Of a stretch of 6,273 bases of DNA, positions 1 to 6,273 are shown one piece after another; within the stretch, counting starts at the first letter, position 1; each line of letters begins with the position of its first letter. Below the pieces are notes generated by a model. It was not told the DNA's origin, searched no databases, and worked only from the letters and a program-made list of their open reading frames with translations. The position numbers and the translations under genes were made by a program. This DNA comes from Ktedonobacter sp. (GTDB taxonomy: Bacteria > Chloroflexota > Ktedonobacteria > Ktedonobacterales > Ktedonobacteraceae): the NCBI GenBank assembly GCA_003450555.1, contig DMFQ01000060.1, forward strand, positions 2,409 through 8,681, written 5' to 3'.

Positions 1-897
1 ACTCCCGCCCCTACGGGACGAGGGCTTGACGAAGGTGCTTCCTATGCTGCTAACTCTTCTGTCCTCACAACCATTATGCCCATTCTTTCGCGCCTGGGGG
101 CTACGAGCGAGGTTTATCAATACTTTGATGCGCTTGGCGAGGTAGAGGGGCCGCTGCTACGCCCTCTTGAGCCACAATTCACGCCTTTTGTGCCGCTGGA
201 GATGGCGGAGATCCGCCGCTACAAAGGGAAGACCAATGAGATCTTCACCCGTGTAATGCTCAATATAGCCATCTTCGCGAGTGCATATGCCGGGCAGTGT
301 ACCGGGCGACTCAGGATACTTGACCCTCTCGCGGGTGGAGGCACGGCGCTTTTTCTCGCGCTTGCCGGGGGCTACGATGCCTTTGGCATTGAACTTGAAC
401 GGCAGGATATAGAGTCAACCGCTGTTTTTATCAGGCAATATTTGCAGAGCGAGCATATCCCCTTCAAAGAACTGGACGAGCGCAGCCGACGCGCTGGACG
501 GCGTTATCAGTTCGAGATCGGGCGCAAGGGGGCGACGCGCGTGCTCGTGCTGGCGCATGGCGATACAGTTCAAGCCAATCTACACTTGCAAGAAGTTCCC
601 GGTGGTCCGCGTGTACACGCTATTGTTGGTGATCTGCCCTATGGCATTCAACATTTTGCCGAAGTCGCCGCGATGCTGCAAAAGGCCCTTCCTATCTGGG
701 AACAGGTGCTGCTGCCCGGAGGAGCGCTGGCGCTGGCGTGGAATGCCACCCGTATCGAGCGCGCGAACATGGTAGCGCTACTGGAAGAGTATACACAGCT
801 CAAGGTCAGAAATGAACCACCGTATACACAATTGGTGCATACGGTGGATCGTGTCATCAAGAAGCGTGATATCGTGGTAGCAGTGAAGCGTGGCTAG
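1..897 (+). CDS. SAM-dependent methyltransferase, TRM11/m2G-RNA or N6-adenine type, probably 5'-partial
   Basis: This is probably a nucleic-acid methyltransferase that moves a methyl group from S-adenosylmethionine to an exocyclic amino group. Counting from ATG 76, the SAM-binding loop is DPLAGGGT (residues 83-90, a variant of DPFAGSGT). It is followed by an acidic strand end, GIELERQD (104-111). The catalytic block is DLPYG (186-190), in the place of the usual D/N-P-P-Y. The C-terminal strand pair LPGGALALAW and RDIVVAV completes a Rossmann fold. The DLPYG form resembles RNA guanine-N2 methyltransferases of the TRM11/THUMPD group, but no THUMP domain is visible, so the substrate is unknown. 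ATG 76 has no Shine-Dalgarno sequence. The frame stays open with no ATG, GTG or TTG back to base 1, so I favour a gene that starts left of the window; 76 is the alternative start. The stop overlaps the stop of the convergent lipoprotein gene. Confidence 0.72.
   Translation, partial: TPAPTGRGLDEGASYAANSSVLTTIMPILSRLGATSEVYQYFDALGEVEGPLLRPLEPQFTPFVPLEMAEIRRYKGKTNEIFTRVMLNIAIFASAYAGQCTGRLRILDPLAGGGTALFLALAGGYDAFGIELERQDIESTAVFIRQYLQSEHIPFKELDERSRRAGRRYQFEIGRKGATRVLVLAHGDTVQANLHLQEVPGGPRVHAIVGDLPYGIQHFAEVAAMLQKALPIWEQVLLPGGALALAWNATRIERANMVALLEEYTQLKVRNEPPYTQLVHTVDRVIKKRDIVVAVKRG
4..17. repeat. 14-bp copy of a GC-rich dispersed repeat (cccgcccctacggg)
   Basis: The 14 bases here are identical to 4023-4036 inside the permease gene. 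Both copies contain GCCCCTAC, the reverse complement of GTAGGGGC, which also forms the two arms of the inverted repeat at 2228-2291. Here the repeat falls in the open frame upstream of the methyltransferase ATG at 76. It is either an intergenic repeat just before the gene or an in-frame insertion in a longer gene. Confidence 0.55.
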
Positions 898-899
898 CC
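892..899. other. Shared stop codons of two convergent genes inside an 8-bp palindrome (ggctagcc)
   Basis: The plus-strand methyltransferase ends with TAG at 895-897. The minus-strand lipoprotein ends with TAG read from 896 to 894. Both stops sit in the self-complementary CTAG at 894-897, so the genes overlap tail to tail by 4 bp. No stem-loop followed by a T-run is visible on either side, so transcripts from the two genes may run into each other. Confidence 0.9.
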
Positions 900-2075
900 C
901 AGCAACTCCTTCACCATTACCGCGCCCGCGATTGAGCTATCAATGTTACTGTAGCTGTACAGCACCACAACTCCCTCCTGTACGCCTGTTTTGAAGGTAG
1001 AATTGTACGTGACGCTGCTTGAGAACGTCGTACTGCCGTTGCCGATGGCGCCGGTGGCATCGACATGGCCAATATCAGTATACAGGTGATCCAGGACGAT
1101 GACCCTGCCAATTTTTCCCTCGAAAGCGCTGCCGGTCCCCGTGACCTTCACGGGACTTGACAGGCGATCGCGATTCTGCGGAGCAGTGATCGACATGTCA
1201 TCCGTAGTCACCGAAGTCGCTTCCCAGATGCCTCCATTGCTGTTTTGTTCCAGCCGGCTCATAGTCACCCTGATTGTGCCCCCTCTCGGACTTGTGCTTT
1301 TCACAGTAACAACCGCATCAAGATCGTGAGCGCCACCGCCGCTCACAATCGTTGCCGGGGCATTGGGGTTCCACTTGAGCAGGCTCTGGCTGGCTGCCAG
1401 CGCCTGGGCCGTCATTGTCGCACTCAATTTCCAGGGTTGATGTCCCTGGTTCACCTGCACCTGGTCAGCCTCGGCCTGATAGCGTGTGAGATCGGGGAAA
1501 ATGCCAGGGAATGTCACAGGAACAAGTGTCCCAACAGCATCAGACCACTTAAATTCGCGGAAAAGGTCCTGGGTCAGGTTTGCATTGGGTTGATTGCGAT
1601 TGATGCTGGAGTTGGTATCTACCTCGGCGGTCATGACGGTATTATACGCGCTGATCTTCGCATCGCCTTTCGCCAGATTCTGTAATTTGAAGAGTTGTGC
1701 CGGGTTAGGATCGGTGATGCGATCATAGACATAGACGTCGAAGATGGCGCCAGTACCGTCGTAGCGCACCGTCACCAGCGCCTGTAGTGTGGGCGTACCC
1801 TTCAAGTTAGCGCAACTGACGCTCTCGACCTTTGCGCTGGCGGTAGGCGCAATAATGGCCGTCCAATGCGCCGGATCTTTGACCGCTTCGGGGCAGGGCT
1901 GTGTACCCAGCCGTACAACCGGTGTCTGTGATGCTATAGCAGTTGAGCCATTGCCAGTTGTGGTGGGAGTGTTACTGCCAGCCGTCGGCGTTGCGCTGCC
2001 ACTACTTCCACCGATTCCACTACAACCTGTGAGTATGAGAAACACTAAAAGGAGTAAACTACTACCTATAATCAA
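894..2075 (-). CDS. Secreted lipoprotein with C-terminal Gmad2-like domain
   Basis: The protein starts with a hydrophobic signal segment ending in the lipobox LTGC, so Cys18 (counted from TTG 2075) should be lipidated and anchored outside the cytoplasmic membrane. A Ser/Thr/Gly-rich tether follows (about 19-50). Next is a central region of roughly 230 residues that I do not recognise; Cys61 and Cys88 there could form a disulfide. The last 100 residues (about 291-393) contain I-T-A-P, SSPVKVTG, AFEG and alternating strands ending near VKELLG. This fits the immunoglobulin-like Gmad2 family, known from spore-germination and other envelope proteins of Gram-positive bacteria. The ligand is unknown. 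The start is doubtful. TTG 2075 has no ribosome-binding site and leaves the signal peptide without a basic N-terminus. A perfect GGAGG plus ATG at 2109 is one base out of frame. Without one A after that ATG the protein would begin MKFILHGIINIL and run 29 residues to the Cys. Confidence 0.82.
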   Translation of the reverse strand: MIIGSSLLLLVFLILTGCSGIGGSSGSATPTAGSNTPTTTGNGSTAIASQTPVVRLGTQPCPEAVKDPAHWTAIIAPTASAKVESVSCANLKGTPTLQALVTVRYDGTGAIFDVYVYDRITDPNPAQLFKLQNLAKGDAKISAYNTVMTAEVDTNSSINRNQPNANLTQDLFREFKWSDAVGTLVPVTFPGIFPDLTRYQAEADQVQVNQGHQPWKLSATMTAQALAASQSLLKWNPNAPATIVSGGGAHDLDAVVTVKSTSPRGGTIRVTMSRLEQNSNGGIWEATSVTTDDMSITAPQNRDRLSSPVKVTGTGSAFEGKIGRVIVLDHLYTDIGHVDATGAIGNGSTTFSSSVTYNSTFKTGVQEGVVVLYSYSNIDSSIAGAVMVKELLG

Positions 2076-2102
2076 GATGTTTATTATGCCATGAAGAATG
2101 AA

Positions 2103-2109
2103 TTTTCAT
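2103..2109 (-). other. Apparent 1-nt frameshift after the ATG of the lipoprotein gene
   Basis: On the minus strand the bases ATGAAAA (2109 to 2103) hold both the well-placed ATG and, one base later, the TGA that closes the lipoprotein frame upstream. As written, the ATG opens only a 15-codon ORF, M-K-I-H-S-S-W-H-N-K-H-L-D-Y-R, with its stop at 2064-2062. With three A instead of four, the ATG would join the lipoprotein frame directly and give a basic residue followed by a long hydrophobic stretch and LTGC. The cause may be a mutation, a sequencing error in the A-run, ribosomal slippage, or a real short upstream ORF. Confidence 0.6.
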
Positions 2110-2120
2110 AAAAGACCTCC
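2107..2120 (-). promoter_or_regulatory. Strong Shine-Dalgarno site and ATG ahead of the lipoprotein gene
   Basis: The minus strand reads GGAGG (2120-2116), six bases of spacer, then ATG (2109-2107). This is the clearest ribosome-binding site near any start in the window. It implies that translation of the lipoprotein should begin at 2109 and not at the TTG at 2075. The non-coding DNA upstream (2121-2287) shows no convincing -35/-10 pair. Confidence 0.75.
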
Positions 2121-2227
2121 ATAGAAAGAGACATTGTCTGCTGGTAGCTTACCATGAAGAGAGGGGGTCAGGTGTGAACTACGTCACTTTCGGGGTGTGT
2201 ATTTTTCGACAGATCTTTCCCATAGCT

Positions 2228-2291
2228 GTAGGGGCAAGAGGAAAGATGATGTGTTACGGGTGGCGCGGGTGAACATGAAGTGCGCCCCTAC
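2228..2291. repeat. 64-bp element bounded by 8-bp inverted repeats (gtaggggc / gcccctac)
   Basis: GTAGGGGC at 2228-2235 is matched by its exact reverse complement GCCCCTAC at 2284-2291, with 48 bases between. The arms share the GTAGGGGC core seen at 4-17 and 4023-4036, so this looks like a short dispersed element typical of repeat-rich genomes. The stem is too short and the loop too long for a terminator. The right arm provides the TAG stop codon of the permease gene (2290-2288), so insertion may have set the end of that protein. I found no transposase or target-site duplication. Confidence 0.45.
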
Positions 2292-5200
2292 TGGTAGCGT
2301 ATTGCTTCGGCGGGGGAAATACGGCCTGCCTGCCAGGCAGGCAATAGCGCACCCAGGAATGAGGCCAGGAGTGCAATTCCTACGATGAGACCCAGTTCTT
2401 CCCAGGGAACACTGAAGGTAAGACCTGTATTGAATTGCTCGAAGAAATTTGTGGCGAAGATATTGCTTGAGAGAATGAGTCCAAGCACGACACCCATTAT
2501 ACTGCCAAGCGTGCCCACGAAAAACGATTCGCAGAGGAACGCCACCTGGATCAGTCCACGACTGCATCCAATAGCGCGCAGCATTCCGATCTGCTGGCGG
2601 CGCTCGATCACCGCGCGGGTACCGGTAATGGCGAGAGCGGTGACCCCGAGTAACAGCGTCAGGCCAACAATACCCAGTAGCACATTGCTGAGAAAGATGC
2701 GCGGCCCGCGTATCTGCCAGATGGCATCTTCTAAAACGGTTGTCTCCAGGCCATTATCGAGGAAGGCTGAGCCAAGTGCCAGCGCCAGCGCTCGTTTGTC
2801 CTGACCGGGCGCTACCTTGAAGTAGTAGGTCTGGGCGTCGGGCGTGGTTGGATTGAGATCGGTATTCCCCGCGTAAGCTGCGTGGGGAATGTACAATCCG
2901 AAATGGACGCTATCACTGTTATCGACAACCCCGATGATAGTGAGCTTGATCGCCGAAGTTACCGCGGAGGGAGCAGCAGATGCGCTCAACACGCCCGATG
3001 CGTTTGATGCAGATGATTGAAGCCCTGCTACCCAGACAGGAGTTGCCGGAAAAGTGGTATCACCCTGGTAGACACCGCTAAGCGAGAAGGTATAGGGCGA
3101 ATCAAAACCCGGTGGATTCGTTGGCATACCTGCATCAGCCGGTAACGGTGCGTTTGGATCATAGACTGGCGCGCTAATGACGCTGTCAGGTCGGAAGGGT
3201 AGGGCGTTGCTATCGATCAGCGCATAGTTGGGATGGGATTGGAGCGCCTGCCAGACTGCTTCATCGCTGCTAAATCCCTGGGCGCGTGCTGACAGGTGCA
3301 GCCCGAGGCCTTGTAAAAACCCTCCATTGACTACCTGCGCCGGGTAGATTCTCCATGAAGGAGTACCATTGCTCAATTGAATCACTCCCACCGCAGTCGA
3401 TGTCTGGACGCCTATCGAGGAGAAAGCATCAGGATTGATCCCGTGCTGTTGCAGTGCTGAGCGTATATCAGGGAGCGGCTTGAAATAAGCTACGGCCTGG
3501 ATATCGTACCCGCCCGTTTGTGTATCGATATTCGTATAGGTGTTCTGCATGGCATTCGTAATCACCGCCATAACCGTCATCGCGAAGACGACCATGCTGA
3601 ACATGACAACGCTTAAGCCAGTGCGGAAGCGGCGGTGTAAAGGATAGGCTGACGCCAGCCTCGTGAGAATGAACAACCGGGGTAACCTTGAGCACAGTAC
3701 TACCAGCGGGTTCACAATCAATTCCGCGTCGGTAATCAGCACCCAGACCAGTCCCAATACCATCATCAGGCCAGCAAGAAAGAATATTTCGATGCCGCCC
3801 TGAAAGCGTGGCAGCCCCAGTCGCGCCAGCACATCGAATGGCAGCGCCCAATACGCCACAAGCGCCAACCCTGCCAATGTGACAAATAACTTGTTCACTA
3901 TAGCGCTGCTATGTGGCGAGAGGCCGTACTCACCTCTCCTTCCCATCGTCCTGTTCTCGGCGGCATGGTCCCCACTCCTCCCCGGGGCGGCCCAAGGGCC
4001 CCATCTCCGCATCCGCCCCGCCCCCGCCCCTACGGGTTTGGTACGGGTTTTGCTGATCAGCCGTAGGATTTGCTCGATGGTCGCTTTTAGCAGCAGACCG
4101 CACCCTAAAACGATCAGCGAGAGTCCAAGCGAGAAATAGACAATCTGTAATCTCTCCAGCCCCAGTTGCATTAGCCAGTAGCCGAGCAGCAGCGGCAAGA
4201 AACCCAATACTATAAGTGAACGCGCCAGTTCGATCAGGGCATCGGGGAGTTGTTCGAAGAGAATACGCCGCATTCTGTTGCGTCTTCCTGCATTGCGCAT
4301 CAATTCCCACATGCGCAGGCAAATCTCCCCAAGTGAGTAGCCCTGTCGCCCCTGTTCCGGGAGATCGCGCATCGCGTCCACCACCGTCATGCGGCTGACC
4401 AGCCATGAAGAGGCAGCGACCGAGCAGAACGTGAAGATTACTCCCAGGCAATAGGCAATAACCAGACTATGCGGCTGGAGGGTAAGTTTAAGTGGAAAGT
4501 TGAAACGTGCCAGGATTGGCTCAAGGAAGAAGACAAGCAGTGAGCCTGTCCCTATACCGAGGCCAAGGCCAAAAAACGAGGCCAGTAAATCATAGACCGT
4601 GCCCTCGAAGAGAAACATCAACACCAGGTGGCGGCGCTGTACGCCAATAGCTCGCGCCATCCCCATTTCTACGCGGCGCTCCGCCGCCAGTAAAATAAAA
4701 ATCAAGAAGATCAAAAGGAGACCAATTGCCAGCGCGAAAAGCGAAAAGAGCGCGAAGACGCGGGAGAAAATATCTTCCGCCTTCTGCGAATTCTGAACGC
4801 CCTGCTGCTTTACCTGGATAACGTGTACATCTCTCGGAATCCAGAAGCTCAGGCTTCGTGTCACGCGATCTGATATATCGACCCCATTGGCACCGCCGCG
4901 ATTGGCAATAAAGATTTGTGTGATATCGTCATTGTGTTGTTCGATAGCGCGAAAGAATTGAATATTGCTTAGAAGGTAGGGTAATTGCCCGACAAGGCCG
5001 CTATCTCCAACGATAGCCGCGACATGAACCTTGTAGCGTTTTCCCGGCCAGCGTTTTGAATAGAGATAGAGCGTGTCACCCCGATGGGCATTGAGCAATA
5101 CGGCAATGGTATGGTTGAGGTAGACTTCATTTGCGCCAAGGGCCGCGATGGTCAGATGCTGTTTCGTGTTGTCGTCCTGCATACCACCAAAGCCCTGTTC

Positions 5201-5674
5201 GCTGTTGGGAATGATACCAAGGGCTGAAGCTTTTGAGCGCACCTGTCGGGAGGTGATATCGGCAACGAGAAGATCGTGTTCGGTCAGCGAGGCACCCACT
5301 GCCGTGATATCGGGATCATGGCTGGCAAGGTTTCGTAATTGATAGTACGCACCATCAGAAAAATACCCTAGAGCGCCGTGTCCGCCCTCGATTGTCTCAT
5401 CCACGCTGCCCAAATTATACACGGCGACCGTCTGTACCGCGGTGGTGATGACATCTCCGGTAGCGAGCACACTGGAAAGTAGGGTCGTGGAGAGCATCAG
5501 CGCGAAGATAATCAGCCACATCTGGGTACGGCGGCGCGGAATATTGCGTGTCCCAATCTTAAAAAAGATAATGTTGCTCAGAGCCAGCAGTACCACTATG
5601 CCGATAATCAGGAGCGTAGTCGTCAGCAGCGCTGTTGTCAGTGTATCGATTGGAATGCCAAAGAGAAGTGTCAT
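2288..5674 (-). CDS. ABC-type permease with two FtsX/MacB-like modules (1128 aa)
   Basis: This is a polytopic membrane protein of the FtsX/MacB-type ABC permease class, whose members move or extract lipoproteins, lipids or peptides, or transmit force across the membrane. Membrane segments lie at about 12-38, 50-72, 305-331, 355-386, 402-425, 485-530 (two), 592-612, 628-650, 686-708, 996-1020, 1048-1073 and 1092-1114. The first extracytoplasmic domain is about 75-300, followed by an FtsX module with the cytoplasmic coupling segment AERRVEMGMARAIG. The second domain is about 710-990, followed by a second module with ERRQQIGMLRAIG and the hallmark ending LPAWQAGRISPAEAIRYQ. The repeated RAIG segments show the internal duplication. 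Residues 546-590 are Gly/Arg/Pro-rich and coincide with a GC-rich repeat. ATG 5674 is the first start in frame; AGGA overlapping the hydrolase stop is a weak, distant ribosome-binding site. The 13-bp gap suggests cotranscription with the hydrolase. No ATPase gene is in the window and the substrate is unknown. Confidence 0.9.
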   Translation of the reverse strand: MTLLFGIPIDTLTTALLTTTLLIIGIVVLLALSNIIFFKIGTRNIPRRRTQMWLIIFALMLSTTLLSSVLATGDVITTAVQTVAVYNLGSVDETIEGGHGALGYFSDGAYYQLRNLASHDPDITAVGASLTEHDLLVADITSRQVRSKASALGIIPNSEQGFGGMQDDNTKQHLTIAALGANEVYLNHTIAVLLNAHRGDTLYLYSKRWPGKRYKVHVAAIVGDSGLVGQLPYLLSNIQFFRAIEQHNDDITQIFIANRGGANGVDISDRVTRSLSFWIPRDVHVIQVKQQGVQNSQKAEDIFSRVFALFSLFALAIGLLLIFLIFILLAAERRVEMGMARAIGVQRRHLVLMFLFEGTVYDLLASFFGLGLGIGTGSLLVFFLEPILARFNFPLKLTLQPHSLVIAYCLGVIFTFCSVAASSWLVSRMTVVDAMRDLPEQGRQGYSLGEICLRMWELMRNAGRRNRMRRILFEQLPDALIELARSLIVLGFLPLLLGYWLMQLGLERLQIVYFSLGLSLIVLGCGLLLKATIEQILRLISKTRTKPVGAGAGRMRRWGPWAAPGRSGDHAAENRTMGRRGEYGLSPHSSAIVNKLFVTLAGLALVAYWALPFDVLARLGLPRFQGGIEIFFLAGLMMVLGLVWVLITDAELIVNPLVVLCSRLPRLFILTRLASAYPLHRRFRTGLSVVMFSMVVFAMTVMAVITNAMQNTYTNIDTQTGGYDIQAVAYFKPLPDIRSALQQHGINPDAFSSIGVQTSTAVGVIQLSNGTPSWRIYPAQVVNGGFLQGLGLHLSARAQGFSSDEAVWQALQSHPNYALIDSNALPFRPDSVISAPVYDPNAPLPADAGMPTNPPGFDSPYTFSLSGVYQGDTTFPATPVWVAGLQSSASNASGVLSASAAPSAVTSAIKLTIIGVVDNSDSVHFGLYIPHAAYAGNTDLNPTTPDAQTYYFKVAPGQDKRALALALGSAFLDNGLETTVLEDAIWQIRGPRIFLSNVLLGIVGLTLLLGVTALAITGTRAVIERRQQIGMLRAIGCSRGLIQVAFLCESFFVGTLGSIMGVVLGLILSSNIFATNFFEQFNTGLTFSVPWEELGLIVGIALLASFLGALLPAWQAGRISPAEAIRYQ
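3961..4036. repeat. GC-rich repeat inside the permease coding sequence
   Basis: Bases 3961-4030 are 57/70 G+C (81%), against 52% in the flanking 3841-3900. The segment ends in the 14-mer cccgcccctacggg (4023-4036), which is repeated at 4-17. It contains a hairpin-forming run, GGCCC-AA-GGGCC (3989-4000). On the coding strand it encodes a Gly/Ala/Arg/Trp/Pro-rich stretch, with no stop, between two membrane segments at the joint of the two permease halves. The left boundary is uncertain; a second small inverted repeat (gagagg 3918-3923 / cctctc 3933-3938) may belong to the same insertion. Confidence 0.55.
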
Positions 5675-5687
5675 ATATCCATACGTC

Positions 5688-6273
5688 CTACGTCAGGGCT
5701 TGATAGAACAAGTTCGCGATCTGTGTATATCCCAGCGTACTGGGGTGCAAGCCATCCAGGCTGATATACTCGGGGTGATCACGAAGCGTGCGCCACTTCT
5801 GGTAGAGATCTACGAGGATAGCGCGGTGACTTTTTACGATGGACGCAATAGTTGTGTTATACTGCTGAACCCGTGTAAAGAGTGGCTGCGGGTCATCGGA
5901 GCTGAAATACGGCAGCAGTGTCAGGTCGGGCACATTAGCCACCGCGATACGCGCCGTGTGGAGCGTCTCGCTGTAAGCGGCTTAGCAAGAGGTCGAGATC
6001 GTGAGCATAGCTAGCCAATGGAACATTATTTGCCAGGTCATTGACGGCTAGCCAGACGGTCACCAGGTTAGGGTGGGCATCGAGCGCCACGGGTACTTCA
6101 ACACTCAACGCCTGGTGCAGGGTGATGCCAGGTATCCCGAGGTTGACGAGATGAACGCCAGTGCCAAGGCCAACTGACAAATCAGCGGGCCAATTCTCTG
6201 TCTGCGGATCATCGGCCCCGATACCAAAGGTGTCTGAGGCCCCAATCGCAACATAGGTCAGCCGTGCATTAGG
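5688..6273 (-). pseudogene. SGNH/GDSL-family hydrolase, frameshifted and 5'-partial
   Basis: This is a serine esterase/lipase of the SGNH superfamily; members remove acyl groups from lipids, sugars or cell-wall polymers. From the right edge the frame reads TYVAIGASDTFGIGADDP. Block I is GASDTFG, with the likely nucleophile Ser at 6237-6235. Block II is NLGIPG (Gly at 6138-6136). Block III is LAVND (Asn at 6042-6040), where Ala replaces the usual Gly. This frame stops at 5935. Block V, DGLHP (Asp 5756-5754, His 5747-5745), lies in another frame that runs from about 5960 to the TAG at 5690-5688. The joined protein would read RDAP-(H)-T-A-R-I-A-V-A-N-V-P-D across the break. All catalytic blocks are otherwise intact, so the lesion is recent or a sequence error. 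The start and any signal peptide lie beyond the window. It is followed after 13 bp by the permease gene. Confidence 0.8.
5954..5961 (-). other. Frameshift site in the SGNH hydrolase
   Basis: The upstream frame reads GCT CCA CAC GGC and soon stops. The downstream frame reads ACG GCG CGT ATC GCG GTG, restoring the family-like strand IAVANVPD. The switch falls in the CACAC tract (plus-strand GTGTG, 5956-5960). Loss of one AC unit, or gain of one C, explains it. Confidence 0.7.

Noticed and set aside
1245..1685. 146-codon plus-strand ORF opposite the lipoprotein gene
   Set aside because: The minus-strand frame has a lipobox and a recognisable C-terminal domain. The antisense translation has no domain-like pattern, so it is a shadow.
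2174..2187. Imperfect dyad gtgaactacgtcac upstream of the lipoprotein gene as a possible operator
   Set aside because: Only 10 of 14 positions are symmetric and no promoter is recognisable beside it.
2121..2287. Promoter for the lipoprotein gene
   Set aside because: TTCACA on the minus strand is a fair -35 match, but no acceptable -10 lies at 16-18 bp from it.
2324..2342. Perfect 9-bp inverted repeat with a single central base (gcctgcctg-c-caggcaggc)
   Set aside because: It lies in the codons of the conserved LPAWQAGR ending of the permease and has no T-run after it. Protein constraint explains it better than a terminator does.
3930..4451. 173-codon minus-strand ORF inside the permease gene
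   Set aside because: It lies in another frame of an intact membrane protein gene, and its length is explained by the stop-poor GC-rich repeat.
5442..6014. 190-codon plus-strand ORF opposite the permease start and the hydrolase
   Set aside because: It crosses two genes with clear family motifs on the other strand and has no recognisable motif of its own.
1..6273. CRISPR array, tRNA, rRNA, transposase or phage defence system
   Set aside because: I saw no regularly spaced repeats, tRNA-like cloverleaf, rRNA sequence or relevant protein motif.

Overview
The window holds four genes. One lies on the plus strand at the left end. Three lie head-to-tail on the minus strand and fill the rest. GC content is moderate, about 52% where I counted it. 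The proteins include a lipoprotein with a lipobox and a Gmad2-like C-terminal domain, a very large double-FtsX permease, and an SGNH hydrolase with a GASDTFG nucleophile block. Short GC-rich repeats containing GTAGGGGC are scattered through the window. This combination suggests Chloroflexota, most likely Ktedonobacteria. That placement is inference from family flavour; no rRNA or marker gene is present.

Layout: (1) At 1-897 (+) is a Rossmann-fold SAM-dependent methyltransferase with DPLAGGGT and DLPYG motifs. Its frame is open to the left edge and probably continues beyond it. (2) At 894-2075 (-) is a secreted lipoprotein with a C-terminal Gmad2-like domain. It converges on the methyltransferase, and the two TAG stop codons share one CTAG. 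(3) At 2076-2287 is non-coding DNA that holds a strong ribosome-binding site and a short inverted-repeat element. (4) At 2288-5674 (-) is an 1128-residue ABC-type permease with two FtsX modules. Its central linker is encoded by a GC-rich repeat. (5) From 5688 to the right edge (-) is an SGNH/GDSL hydrolase split by a frameshift and cut by the window end.

The hydrolase stop and permease start are 13 bp apart, so these two are probably cotranscribed. The lipoprotein follows about 180-210 bp further on with its own ribosome-binding site. All three products are predicted or plausible cell-envelope proteins: a permease, a surface lipoprotein and a possibly exported esterase. No ATP-binding subunit for the permease is visible, so it must be encoded elsewhere if one is needed.

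I found no CRISPR array, tRNA, rRNA, transposase or defence system. The points most worth a second look are the repeat built in frame into the permease linker, its 14-bp relative in the methyltransferase frame, the 64-bp inverted-repeat element that supplies the permease stop codon, and two reading-frame breaks. One break is directly after the best lipoprotein start codon and the other is in the middle of the hydrolase. They could be real mutations or sequence errors.
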